This document shows, piece by piece, positions 25,272 through 33,320 of a stretch of 58,766 nt of DNA. The position numbers and the translations under genes are program-made. The notes under the pieces are model-generated. The model searched no databases, had not been told where the DNA came from, and worked only from the letters and a program-made list of their open reading frames with translations. Each line of letters starts with the position of its first letter. Positions within the stretch are counted from its first letter, which is position 1. The stretch is from Bacteroidales bacterium (GTDB taxonomy: Bacteria; Bacteroidota; Bacteroidia; Bacteroidales; Muribaculaceae), in assembly GCA_030536615.1 (NCBI GenBank), contig JAUNPQ010000006.1, positions 1-58,766 of the forward strand. The letters are read 5' to 3'.

Positions 25272-27494
25272 ATGAAGAATTTCACTGCGATATTGCTTGT
25301 GGCTGTCTGTGGGGTCACGGCCCGTCCCATGGATGCTGACAGTGCCGAATATGTGACTGAACTCCATGATGTGGAGGTGGTGGGCCTCAAGCAGATGCCT
25401 GATGATAATCTACAGCTCTCAACAGTGGTGGAGGGCAAGGCTATTGATGAATACCGTGTGCTGACAGTGCGTGATATGAGCGAGATAACTCCTAATTTCT
25501 ATGTTCCGGCCTATGGCTCGCGCATGACATCATCCATCTATGTGCGCGGACTCGGGGCGCGTATTGATCAGCCGGTGGTGGGACTCAATGTTGACAATGT
25601 GCCCTATCTGAACAAGGATAGTTATGACTTTGATCTTGTGGACATAAAAAGGGTGGAGGTTCTCCGCGGCACACGTGCCGTGCTGAACGGACGCAATTCA
25701 ATGGCCGGTCAAGTGAATATATACACATTGTCGCCATGGGATTTTCAGGGCTTCCGGCTGAAAGCGGAGTTCGGAAGAGCCAACAGCGCCAATGCCGCTG
25801 CCTCATGGTATGGACGCCTGAGTGGCAATCTGGCTACCTCCGTTATGGGAAACATAGCCATTACCGACGGTTTTTACAAAAATACGGCAAACCCCGGTGA
25901 TCGCGACTGCGGCCGTGAGCACCAGGGGACATTCCGCTGGAAACTCTCGTGGCATCCGGTCTCGCGGTGGTCATTGTCAAACGTAGCGAATGTAAGCGGA
26001 TATAAGCAGAACGGCTATCCGTATGAGCACCTTGCCACAGGCAAGATAGCATACAACGATACAACATTCTATCGCCGTTTCGGCTTCTCAGACGGTCTCA
26101 CTGTCAGCTATACAGGCAAAAGGATGATCGCCACGTCTGTGACATCTGTACAGTATATCGATGACAACATGACTCTTGATCAGGATTTCCGCCCGGAAAG
26201 CATATTCACGCTCACTCAGAAAAGGCACGAATGGGCGTTGACTCAGGATATTTTTGCAAAAGGCGTCCGCGATAGATATGAATGGCTGATCGGTGTTTTC
26301 GGCTTCTACAAACCCACGGATATGAAAGCTCCAGTGACATTTGGCGATGACGGTATCAGAACCCTCATAGAAAACAACGTCAACAGCGCACTGCCGCCCG
26401 GGATGCGTCTGCGCTGGGATGAACGGAGCATACTGCTTGGCAGCGATTTTAAAACCCGCGATGGCGGTTTTGCTCTCTACCACCAGAGTTCATATCGGCT
26501 TGGCGCTTTCACCTTCCAGGGAGGCTTGCGTTGGGATATAGAACATGTGGGGATGGACTATGACAGCCACACCAGCACATCGGCTACAATGGAGCGACAG
26601 ACTCCGGCAGGATGGATTCCTCTGGGAACAAGACCGATAGAAATAGATGACCACGGGCATCTCTCACAGACATTCAATGAACTTCTGCCTCAGGTCATAG
26701 TCTCTTACCGTGCCGGAATTGTCGATATAAGCGCATCAGCGGCCAAAGGTTACAAGGCCGGTGGCTATAATACACAGATGTTCAGCGATGTCCTTCTGCA
26801 GCAGATGATGGCCAGTATGGGGCAGGAAACGGATTATGATATTGATAAGATGCTCACTTACAAGCCGGAGCGGCTGTGGAACTATGAACTTTCCGCACAG
26901 ATTACTCCGACACATGGTAATTTCACGGCTGAGGCAGTCCTTTTCCTCATGAACTGCCGCAATCAGCAGCTGACGGTGTTTCCGGATGGCAACACCACCG
27001 GGCGTGCCATGACCAACGCCGGACGCACCCGCAGCTATGGCGTGGAGACCACTGTGCAGTGGAGTCCGGTAAACAGGCTGTCCCTGAGAGGGTCATATGG
27101 CTATACACATGCTGTGTTCACGCGCTACGACAACGGGCAGCAGAATCTGAAAGGGAAGCGGTTGCCTTATGCTCCGGCGCATACACTGTTTGCCGGTGCA
27201 GACTACACTTTGCCATTCACTTTCTGGGGCGTGACACCGTCTGTGAGCGCTGACGTGCGTGCCGTGGGCGATATATACTGGGATGACATGAACAGTGCCC
27301 GGCAACCTTTCTATGCTCTTCTCAACACTTCGCTGAATTTCACCCATCGGTTATGTTCCGTGAGCTTTTGGGGGACTAACATCACAAACACAAAATACAA
27401 CACTTTCTATTTTACATCAGTCGGGAATGTTTTTGTGCAGCGCGCCAATCCGTGGAGCGTGGGCGCAACACTGCGCATCAATTTCGAGCAGTGA
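25272..27494 (+). CDS. TonB-dependent outer-membrane receptor (no SusD partner)
   Basis: From ATG 25272, 740 residues: signal peptide (MKNFTAILLVAVCGVTA), TonB-box-like DVEVVG, plug domain (VRDMSEITPNFYVPAYGSRM ... YVRGLGARIDQPVV ... VEVLRGTRAVLNGRNSMAGQVNIYT) and a 22-strand-type barrel ending in VGATLRINFEQ. It lacks the N-terminal carboxypeptidase-like domain of SusC proteins and the STN domain of FecA-type signal transducers. It therefore probably imports a small ligand such as a siderophore, cobalamin or metal complex; the ligand is not identifiable. ATG 25266 is two codons upstream. The divergent ECF operon could regulate it, but no direct evidence is visible. Confidence 0.9.
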   Translation: MKNFTAILLVAVCGVTARPMDADSAEYVTELHDVEVVGLKQMPDDNLQLSTVVEGKAIDEYRVLTVRDMSEITPNFYVPAYGSRMTSSIYVRGLGARIDQPVVGLNVDNVPYLNKDSYDFDLVDIKRVEVLRGTRAVLNGRNSMAGQVNIYTLSPWDFQGFRLKAEFGRANSANAAASWYGRLSGNLATSVMGNIAITDGFYKNTANPGDRDCGREHQGTFRWKLSWHPVSRWSLSNVANVSGYKQNGYPYEHLATGKIAYNDTTFYRRFGFSDGLTVSYTGKRMIATSVTSVQYIDDNMTLDQDFRPESIFTLTQKRHEWALTQDIFAKGVRDRYEWLIGVFGFYKPTDMKAPVTFGDDGIRTLIENNVNSALPPGMRLRWDERSILLGSDFKTRDGGFALYHQSSYRLGAFTFQGGLRWDIEHVGMDYDSHTSTSATMERQTPAGWIPLGTRPIEIDDHGHLSQTFNELLPQVIVSYRAGIVDISASAAKGYKAGGYNTQMFSDVLLQQMMASMGQETDYDIDKMLTYKPERLWNYELSAQITPTHGNFTAEAVLFLMNCRNQQLTVFPDGNTTGRAMTNAGRTRSYGVETTVQWSPVNRLSLRGSYGYTHAVFTRYDNGQQNLKGKRLPYAPAHTLFAGADYTLPFTFWGVTPSVSADVRAVGDIYWDDMNSARQPFYALLNTSLNFTHRLCSVSFWGTNITNTKYNTFYFTSVGNVFVQRANPWSVGATLRINFEQ

Positions 27495-27803
27495 TAAGAC
27501 GTTTAAAAATCAGGTTCGATAGATACAGATGTGAAGTGTAAACGCTTCGCAGGTCTAACTATTTAGTGAAAAATACATCGGTGAATGGTTGAAATTCAAT
27601 TGCTTAAGAAGTTGCATGGTTAGAGGGCGTTAGCATCTGTTATTAAGCGCCCTTTAGACTTTGTGTCATGAAAAGAATATTTTTGCGTGAAATTTCGCAA
27701 AGATTGAACTTGTCAGCCGTTGTATATAAAGAAAGTAGAACGGCTGAATAGTTGTCTCATTAGTATTGAAAATATTAAAATTTCATAAAAAGCAGAAAAT
27801 AAG
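27495..27803. other. Intergenic region before the RHS gene
   Basis: AT-rich stretch holding a weak hairpin that may terminate the receptor transcript and no other recognised element. Short frames here look random. Confidence 0.5.
27624..27653 (+). terminator. Weak terminator-like hairpin
   Basis: AGGGCG (27624-27629) pairs with CGCCCT (27648-27653), followed by TTAGACTTTG. Stem is only six perfect pairs with an 18-base loop; position after the receptor gene is the main support. Confidence 0.35.
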
Positions 27804-27834
27804 TTTGAATTCATCCGTGGTCTATTTATATTTG
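27804..27834 (+). promoter_or_regulatory. Consensus Bacteroidetes promoter of the RHS gene
   Basis: TTTG (27804-27807), a 19-base spacer, then TATATTTG (27827-27834). This is a full -33/-7 match. The leader to the RHS start at 27994 would be about 150 bases and contains a 35-codon frame. Confidence 0.65.
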
Positions 27835-27875
27835 CAAAAAGAGCTAAAAATCTATCCTCCCCCTTGCTTCCCACC

Positions 27876-27983
27876 ATGAAAGACAAATGCAAAATATACA
27901 TTGATTCCTATCCGCGCGGGGTTTATCTGTTGAGTGTGTCAATGGAGTCATCCTCATCAGAGACGGTTCGTTTCACTTTATAG
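27876..27983 (+). pseudogene. 35-codon frame resembling the end of a type IX secretion sorting tail
   Basis: ATG 27876 to TAG 27983 would encode 35 residues ending YPRGVYLLSVSMESSSSE and VRFTL. This resembles the last strands of C-terminal type IX secretion sorting domains (kGvYlv.v...g......KfvL pattern). It lies ten bases before the RHS start. It may be a leftover 3' end of a deleted surface-protein gene, a leader peptide, or chance. A promoter-like box within the upstream frame argues against an intact longer gene. Confidence 0.3.
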
Positions 27984-27993
27984 CTATGATAAT

Positions 27994-30900
27994 ATGAAAG
28001 TTATGAGAACGGGCTATGGCATAGGCGTTAGGGTTGTTGTTCTTGTGGTGCTTTCGGGCTGGGCCCCGGTGGCAGGCGCGCTCGGGACGGACAATTATGT
28101 GCGGACGTGGGTTTATGGTGACAGCACAGGCACTGACAGCCGGGCAGTTGTGTCAACGGTCTATTATGACGGGATGGGTCGTGAGCGTCTCAGGGTGAGC
28201 GGGACACCGCAGCAGCCGGATGCATATACGTCAGTCAGGACGGATTACAATGGGCGTGGGCTGCGAGAGCGGATGTGGCTGGCTGTTCCCGGGGGTGAGG
28301 AAAACATTGATGCGGGGGTCTACAGTGCGGCGGCGAAGGCGTTCTATGGCGATGACATGCCCTATTCCCGGTATGATTACGAACCGGGTTCCCGTAACCG
28401 GGTGAGCGCGGAGTATGGTCCGGGCAAATACTGGGAGCGTCACGGGACGAGGTATATCCGTCACGGATGTACGCCATCGGGCGACAGCTGCCTGAAAGTC
28501 CTTGTGGACGATGAGGGGAATGTCTACACCGACGGCACGTACGCAGAGGGGAGCCTCCGGGTTCTGGAGAGCGAGGATGCCGACGGGCGCCGGCTGCTGC
28601 AGTTCCAGAACCGCACGGGCAAGACAGTTGCCGAGCGGCGACTGAAAGACGGTGTGAGTGCCGAGACCCGTTATGTATATGACATCTACGGGGATCTCCG
28701 TTACGTCCTCACCCCGACAGCCACGGCGCATCTGCCGGCCACGGGCACGGTTGATGCATCGGTATTGGAGAAATATGCCCAATGCTATACCTACGACGAG
28801 CACCACCGGCTACTCACGTCGCGTATACAGGGAGGCGGAGTCAGCGAATACGTCTATGACCGGTTCGGGCACGTGCTGTTCAGCCGTGATGCACTTCAGC
28901 GGGCCAACGGCGAATGGACCGTGACGCTGTATGATGAGAGGCTGCGGCCGGCCATACGTGGCACGGTCCGCATGTCGGCTGATGCCGTGGCGCTGCGCCG
29001 GCTCTACGCGGACTCCATCCTTGTTGCCGTATACTCGCCGGCCAACTCTGAATTCATGGCCTATGATGTTCCGGACGGTTTTACGGGCTTTTGGCCTGAG
29101 ATGGCGTGGTATTATGACGATTACCGTTTTATGGAGTCCACCAACAGCAGCCAGAAAACCATGTTCGAGGCCACGCGTTTTCCGGCCACGGGAAAGCTTA
29201 CGGGCACGGCCACGAAAACAGAGAACTCCGATCCGATATTCACGGTAATGCGCTATGATGCCCGCGGCAACATAGACCTTCTGGGCAAGTGGGACTGCTT
29301 CCTCAATGAATTCAGGCTGACCATAGCCACAGGCTATGATTTCACGGGGAAAGCCCTATGGCGCACGGAGACGTTGCAGGCCATGACAGAAGGGACAGTA
29401 CAGTGGGAGGACACGGCCCGTTTCAGCTACAGCTATGATGCCCTGGGCCGTCTTACCGAAGAAGAACTGTCCGTCAACGGCTCGGCGCCGCAGACCGTAC
29501 GCACCTGCGAGTACGATGGCGTGGGCCGTCTTGTCAGGGAGTGGCGGGGCACAGACGTTGAATACGGTTATGACATCCGCTCGCGTCTGACATCGGCCAC
29601 CTGCGCCGTCTACACCCATAATGTCAGCTATACTGCTGACGGCAGTGGCGGGGATGACACGGCCACACCGAGCTATACGATGGTCAATTCCACGACCGAT
29701 TCATGGCATGCCGACGACAGCGGTCTTCCCGGCTACAGCGTGACACTTGGCTACAGCTACGATGCGCTTGGGCGGCTGAAACAGGCGAGAGACAAAACGG
29801 GTAGCATATCAGAGCGGCTTGAGACCGACGCGGATGCAAACGTCGTTGCCGTGCAGCGCCACTACAAGGGAACCTGCGTGCAGGATGCCGTCCTTGACTT
29901 TGACGGCGAGGTGCCCACGTCAGTCCGGGACGTCTCCACCCCTTATTATCAGGATGCGGTGGGCCGTTTTGCCCCCGGAGAGTATGCCATGAGCCATGAC
30001 ATACTCGGGCGACTTGTATCCGACGAATCGCGACAGATAAAATCCGTCCGATACAGTCCGTGGGGGAATCTGCCCCAGAGAATAAAGCTTCAGAATGACG
30101 ACGAGGTCTTCAACACCTACCTGTCGGACGGCACACTGTTCAAACGGCGGTTCTGTTCCTCGCGTATCGTTACCGTCACCCGCGTCAATTCAAAAGGCGA
30201 CACCATCATCCGTCAGGTCAGCAGGCCGGTGGTTGACAGCCACGTCTATCTGGGCTCATTCGACTATGACTGGTATTACTCTCTCCGGCGCCTGAACACA
30301 TCCGTGGGATTCTATGACAGCCGGAGCCGCCAGCACTACTGGCATCTGACCAACAACCAGGGGTCGGTCATGGCCGTTGTTGACGGCAAGGGAAAAGTGG
30401 TGCAACGATCGGGTCTCTACCCCTCGGGGACACCCTTCGTGCTACCGGTGGACATCTCCGCCGACACCGTAAGCATGCGTCTTGGCGCTGTCAGCGACCG
30501 CCTGCACATCGGCAACCGTTGGCAGTCACACTCGGGTCTTAACTGGTATGACAACACCGCCCGCATGCACGACCCCCTCCTGCTCCGCTTCACCACCCAG
30601 GATCCCCTCGCCGGCAAATATGGTCCCGTTTCCCCATACTCGCACTGTCAGGCGAATCCCGCAAATCTCCTTGATCCGTCCGGCATGAGAATCATCGCCG
30701 ATGAATGGTCGCAACACGGGATAATGGACGGCTTCAGCGAGAACGAACAAAAATACATTTCTTTTGACAGTAAAGGCGTTCTGGACAAAGACCTTCTCGA
30801 AAAATGCAAATCCACGTCAAAGAACTTCGGGTATTTAAAGGAGTTGGCCCAGTCCGACTATGATATACGGGTTGAGAAAGCATACGAAGTAAAGAAAGCG

Positions 30901-31323
30901 ACGGGAATTGCCATAATGGGTTCCGATGATGCTGATTATAACAAGGGAGAGACATTAATGCCCGGTGTCTCGGTAAAGGATGCTCTTTCACCGGATGAAG
31001 ACATTCATGTATACACCAGTGGCCGTTTATCACTAAGGAGACGTGCTACAAATTTAGCTCATGAATTATACGGCCATGCCTCGTTCTTTATTAATGGCAA
31101 AAATCCAATACACGACGCTAATAAAACTGATTGTGACGTTGGTAAATCTGGTTTTACAGTATTTGGCAAGTTGACTAATTTAGAATTAGAAAATAGGATA
31201 TCAGAAGTAGAAACAGAAGCGAAATATAATTATGAGAATTTTAATAAAAACATCATATCCGAAAGCCTCAGATGGCTACAATTAAGAGCATTAGACTTAT
31301 ATTTGCCGTTGCCAAATGATTAA
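27994..31323 (+). CDS. RHS-repeat protein with C-terminal HExxGH (metallopeptidase-like) tip
   Basis: From ATG 27994, 1109 residues. A signal peptide (GIGVRVVVLVVLSGWAPVAGA) and an N-terminal DUF6443-like region are followed by YD/RHS repeats (e.g. YDALGRLTEEEL, YDALGRLKQARD) and the RHS core motif ending in the DPSGM boundary at residues 894-898. The remaining about 211 residues form a distinct, AT-richer tip. It contains AHELYGHA (H1023, E1024, H1028), an HExxGH motif like that of M49 dipeptidyl peptidase III, and an ExExEA segment about 43 residues later (E1071-A1076) that could give the third metal ligand. RHS proteins carry variable C-terminal toxins, so a zinc-peptidase toxin or a surface peptidase is proposed. 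The frame is open 20 codons further upstream, but the signal peptide favours 27994. Confidence 0.85.
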   Translation: MKVMRTGYGIGVRVVVLVVLSGWAPVAGALGTDNYVRTWVYGDSTGTDSRAVVSTVYYDGMGRERLRVSGTPQQPDAYTSVRTDYNGRGLRERMWLAVPGGEENIDAGVYSAAAKAFYGDDMPYSRYDYEPGSRNRVSAEYGPGKYWERHGTRYIRHGCTPSGDSCLKVLVDDEGNVYTDGTYAEGSLRVLESEDADGRRLLQFQNRTGKTVAERRLKDGVSAETRYVYDIYGDLRYVLTPTATAHLPATGTVDASVLEKYAQCYTYDEHHRLLTSRIQGGGVSEYVYDRFGHVLFSRDALQRANGEWTVTLYDERLRPAIRGTVRMSADAVALRRLYADSILVAVYSPANSEFMAYDVPDGFTGFWPEMAWYYDDYRFMESTNSSQKTMFEATRFPATGKLTGTATKTENSDPIFTVMRYDARGNIDLLGKWDCFLNEFRLTIATGYDFTGKALWRTETLQAMTEGTVQWEDTARFSYSYDALGRLTEEELSVNGSAPQTVRTCEYDGVGRLVREWRGTDVEYGYDIRSRLTSATCAVYTHNVSYTADGSGGDDTATPSYTMVNSTTDSWHADDSGLPGYSVTLGYSYDALGRLKQARDKTGSISERLETDADANVVAVQRHYKGTCVQDAVLDFDGEVPTSVRDVSTPYYQDAVGRFAPGEYAMSHDILGRLVSDESRQIKSVRYSPWGNLPQRIKLQNDDEVFNTYLSDGTLFKRRFCSSRIVTVTRVNSKGDTIIRQVSRPVVDSHVYLGSFDYDWYYSLRRLNTSVGFYDSRSRQHYWHLTNNQGSVMAVVDGKGKVVQRSGLYPSGTPFVLPVDISADTVSMRLGAVSDRLHIGNRWQSHSGLNWYDNTARMHDPLLLRFTTQDPLAGKYGPVSPYSHCQANPANLLDPSGMRIIADEWSQHGIMDGFSENEQKYISFDSKGVLDKDLLEKCKSTSKNFGYLKELAQSDYDIRVEKAYEVKKATGIAIMGSDDADYNKGETLMPGVSVKDALSPDEDIHVYTSGRLSLRRRATNLAHELYGHASFFINGKNPIHDANKTDCDVGKSGFTVFGKLTNLELENRISEVETEAKYNYENFNKNIISESLRWLQLRALDLYLPLPND

Positions 31324-31397
31324 CATGGATAAAAAGCATTTTATTAAGGCCTGAAATGCAATGAATTATAAACCGGAGTAAAACGAATTACGTTTAT

Positions 31398-32051
31398 ATG
31401 AAAAGAATTAGCAGAGGTATAATTATATGTGCGCTGGTATGTTTATTATTCTCCAGCGCCAAATGTCCGCGTGAGGATTTTGACGGAATTTACCATCATG
31501 GAATAAATAAATGGCTCGCAAATAAGGAAATATGCAATGATAAGGGTCTTGTTGAAGATACATTCCAGATTGGACGTCATGTGGTGGGGATATCGTTGCC
31601 TGAAAGATCAAAGATTTATATCGGGAAAAAACCAATGAGTGAAAATGGGGATAGAGTAGGTACGATATTTCTGGATACATTAATTTTAGAAAAATTAAAG
31701 AAAAAGGGATCCAGATATAGTATAGATAGCAATCTCTATATCTACATATCAGACATATCATTGGCATCATGCTGTGGCTTATCATCTGAACCGGATGATG
31801 TTATCAGGGTGTTAAAATCAGATACACTGCAAAATACATTTGTAATAAGGGTTCTAAAGACAGCGGACAGATATAACGTCCGGGCAGCTTCACCTAATTA
31901 TGGCATGTCGTTTGAAATAGATGTGGACAGCCTGAACTCTGTTGATTCAATGATAAAAATATATAAAACGATCAGAATCCTTCCGATGAGAAAATATGAC
32001 AACACAAAATCGGATCGGCCAAAAGGAGTCATAAACGTAAGACTTGAATAA
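31398..32051 (+). CDS. Small exported protein downstream of the RHS tip; candidate partner or immunity protein
   Basis: A 217-residue protein starting with a signal peptide (GIIICALVCLLFSSA). The following KC is not a canonical lipobox because Lys precedes Cys, so lipidation is doubtful. No family is recognised; the body is beta-rich-looking with two or three Cys. It is 74 bp after the RHS gene on the same strand and shares its AT-rich composition, as expected for a tip-specific gene. Being exported, it could protect against, or assist, a toxin acting outside the cytoplasm. The immunity role rests on position alone. Confidence 0.65.
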   Translation: MKRISRGIIICALVCLLFSSAKCPREDFDGIYHHGINKWLANKEICNDKGLVEDTFQIGRHVVGISLPERSKIYIGKKPMSENGDRVGTIFLDTLILEKLKKKGSRYSIDSNLYIYISDISLASCCGLSSEPDDVIRVLKSDTLQNTFVIRVLKTADRYNVRAASPNYGMSFEIDVDSLNSVDSMIKIYKTIRILPMRKYDNTKSDRPKGVINVRLE

Positions 32052-32207
32052 AATATGATTGCAGAGTTAAGATGCTGTTTAAAATAAGGAGCGCGCATAT
32101 TTCCGGTATATATTTGTGTTTGTTCTTTTGATGGGACTGAACGATCAGTTGGCTGAAAATGGCTGAAAAAACGTTAATGAAATTATGGTTTTTGCCGGAA
32201 AAAACAT

Positions 32208-32215
32208 TAACTTTG
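32208..32215 (+). promoter_or_regulatory. Putative -7 box of the nuo-atp operon
   Basis: TAACTTTG fits TAnnTTTG, about 77 bases before the nuoA ATG. No TTTG at the usual -33 distance. It is the only such box recognised ahead of the long operon. Confidence 0.45.
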
Positions 32216-32291
32216 CAAAAAATATGCGGTGACGAAGCGTTGCCGCGCCCATAATCCGTGACATAAACTTGTCAATATTAGTTGTTTACAT

Positions 32292-32672
32292 ATGATATCG
32301 TTAAGTATCTTCGGAATTACGAACAATGGTCTGTTGGCCGTTACGGCGGCGCTGACAGGTGCTGCATTGGTTTTTCTGGCGATGTGGATAGCCGGTCTGA
32401 TCAGCCCGCGCTCATTCAATCCGCAGAAAGAAGAGCCGTATGAATGCGGAATCCCTACCCGCGGCAAATCCATGTCCCAGTTCAGGGTGGGATATTATCT
32501 GTTCGCCATCTTATTCCTGATGTTTGATGTGGAGACAGTGTTCCTGTTCCCGTGGGCTGTCAAGATGCAGGCGCTCGGAGCACAGGGCCTTGTCAGCATC
32601 GCGATCTTTTTCGGAGTATTGGTCTTAGGTCTGGTCTACGCCTGGAAGAAAGGAGCTCTTGAATGGAAGTAA
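32292..32672 (+). CDS. nuoA: NADH-quinone oxidoreductase-type complex I subunit A
   Basis: A 126-residue membrane subunit with three helices and the conserved EEPYECG loop and FDVETVFLFPWA helix of NuoA. It sits at the junction of membrane and peripheral arms near the quinone site. It opens the operon and overlaps nuoB by 10 bases. Confidence 0.95.
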   Translation: MISLSIFGITNNGLLAVTAALTGAALVFLAMWIAGLISPRSFNPQKEEPYECGIPTRGKSMSQFRVGYYLFAILFLMFDVETVFLFPWAVKMQALGAQGLVSIAIFFGVLVLGLVYAWKKGALEWK

Positions 32673-33262
32673 CAACAAAATCAATGCCTTATGAGGCATT
32701 TAAGGATAACGAATATATAGAAGGTCTTGTAAAGGAACTTCAGGAATCGGGTACCAATGTGATTGTCGGCACATTTGACAAGCTAATTAACTGGGGCCGT
32801 TCCAACTCAATCTGGCCTTTGACATTTGCTACAAGTTGCTGTGGTATAGAGTTTGTGTCGCTTGGCGCAGCGCGTTTTGACATGGCCCGTTTTGGCTGGG
32901 AAGTTGCCCGTTCATCTCCCCGTCAGGCCGATTTCATGATGGTTGCCGGTACAATTGTGAACCGTATGGTTCCGGTGTTCCGTCGTCTGTATGATCAGCT
33001 CGCTGAGCCTAAATATGTTATAGCATGCGGTTCATGTGCCATTTCCGGCGGTCCGTTCCGCAAATCCTATCATGTGGCCAAGGGCATTGAAGATATAGTG
33101 CCGGTGGATGTTTTTGTTCCCGGCTGTCCTCCGCGTCCTGAAGCAATGATATACGGCATAATGCAACTATCGCGCAAAATAAAGGTCGAGAAATTCTTTG
33201 GAGGCGTCAACCGTCAGGAACGTCGCATAAAATTCTACGAGGAACACCCTGAATGCCAGTGA
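32663..33262 (+). CDS. nuoB: Complex I subunit B (N2 iron-sulphur subunit)
   Basis: A 199-residue peripheral-arm subunit. All four ligands of cluster N2 are present: adjacent C59-C60 in ATSCCGIEF, C125 within ACGSCAISGG, and C155 in PGCPPRPE. It passes electrons to quinone together with NuoD. The ATG lies inside nuoA. N-terminal residues 1-28 are a hydrophilic extension. Confidence 0.96.
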   Translation: MEVTTKSMPYEAFKDNEYIEGLVKELQESGTNVIVGTFDKLINWGRSNSIWPLTFATSCCGIEFVSLGAARFDMARFGWEVARSSPRQADFMMVAGTIVNRMVPVFRRLYDQLAEPKYVIACGSCAISGGPFRKSYHVAKGIEDIVPVDVFVPGCPPRPEAMIYGIMQLSRKIKVEKFFGGVNRQERRIKFYEEHPECQ

Positions 33263-33320
33263 TCAGGAAGGGCAACGACACTTCATATAATAACAAGCAT
33301 CAGCACAACAACTGAAAAAT

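Noticed and set aside
27713-27901. 62-codon minus-strand frame in the RHS promoter region
   Set aside because: It overlaps the consensus promoter and has low-complexity hydrophobic content without a promoter of its own.
31060-31077. Canonical HExxH zinc-peptidase motif in the RHS tip
   Set aside because: The second His is one residue later (HELYGH), so the standard HExxH label is wrong; HExxGH is used instead.
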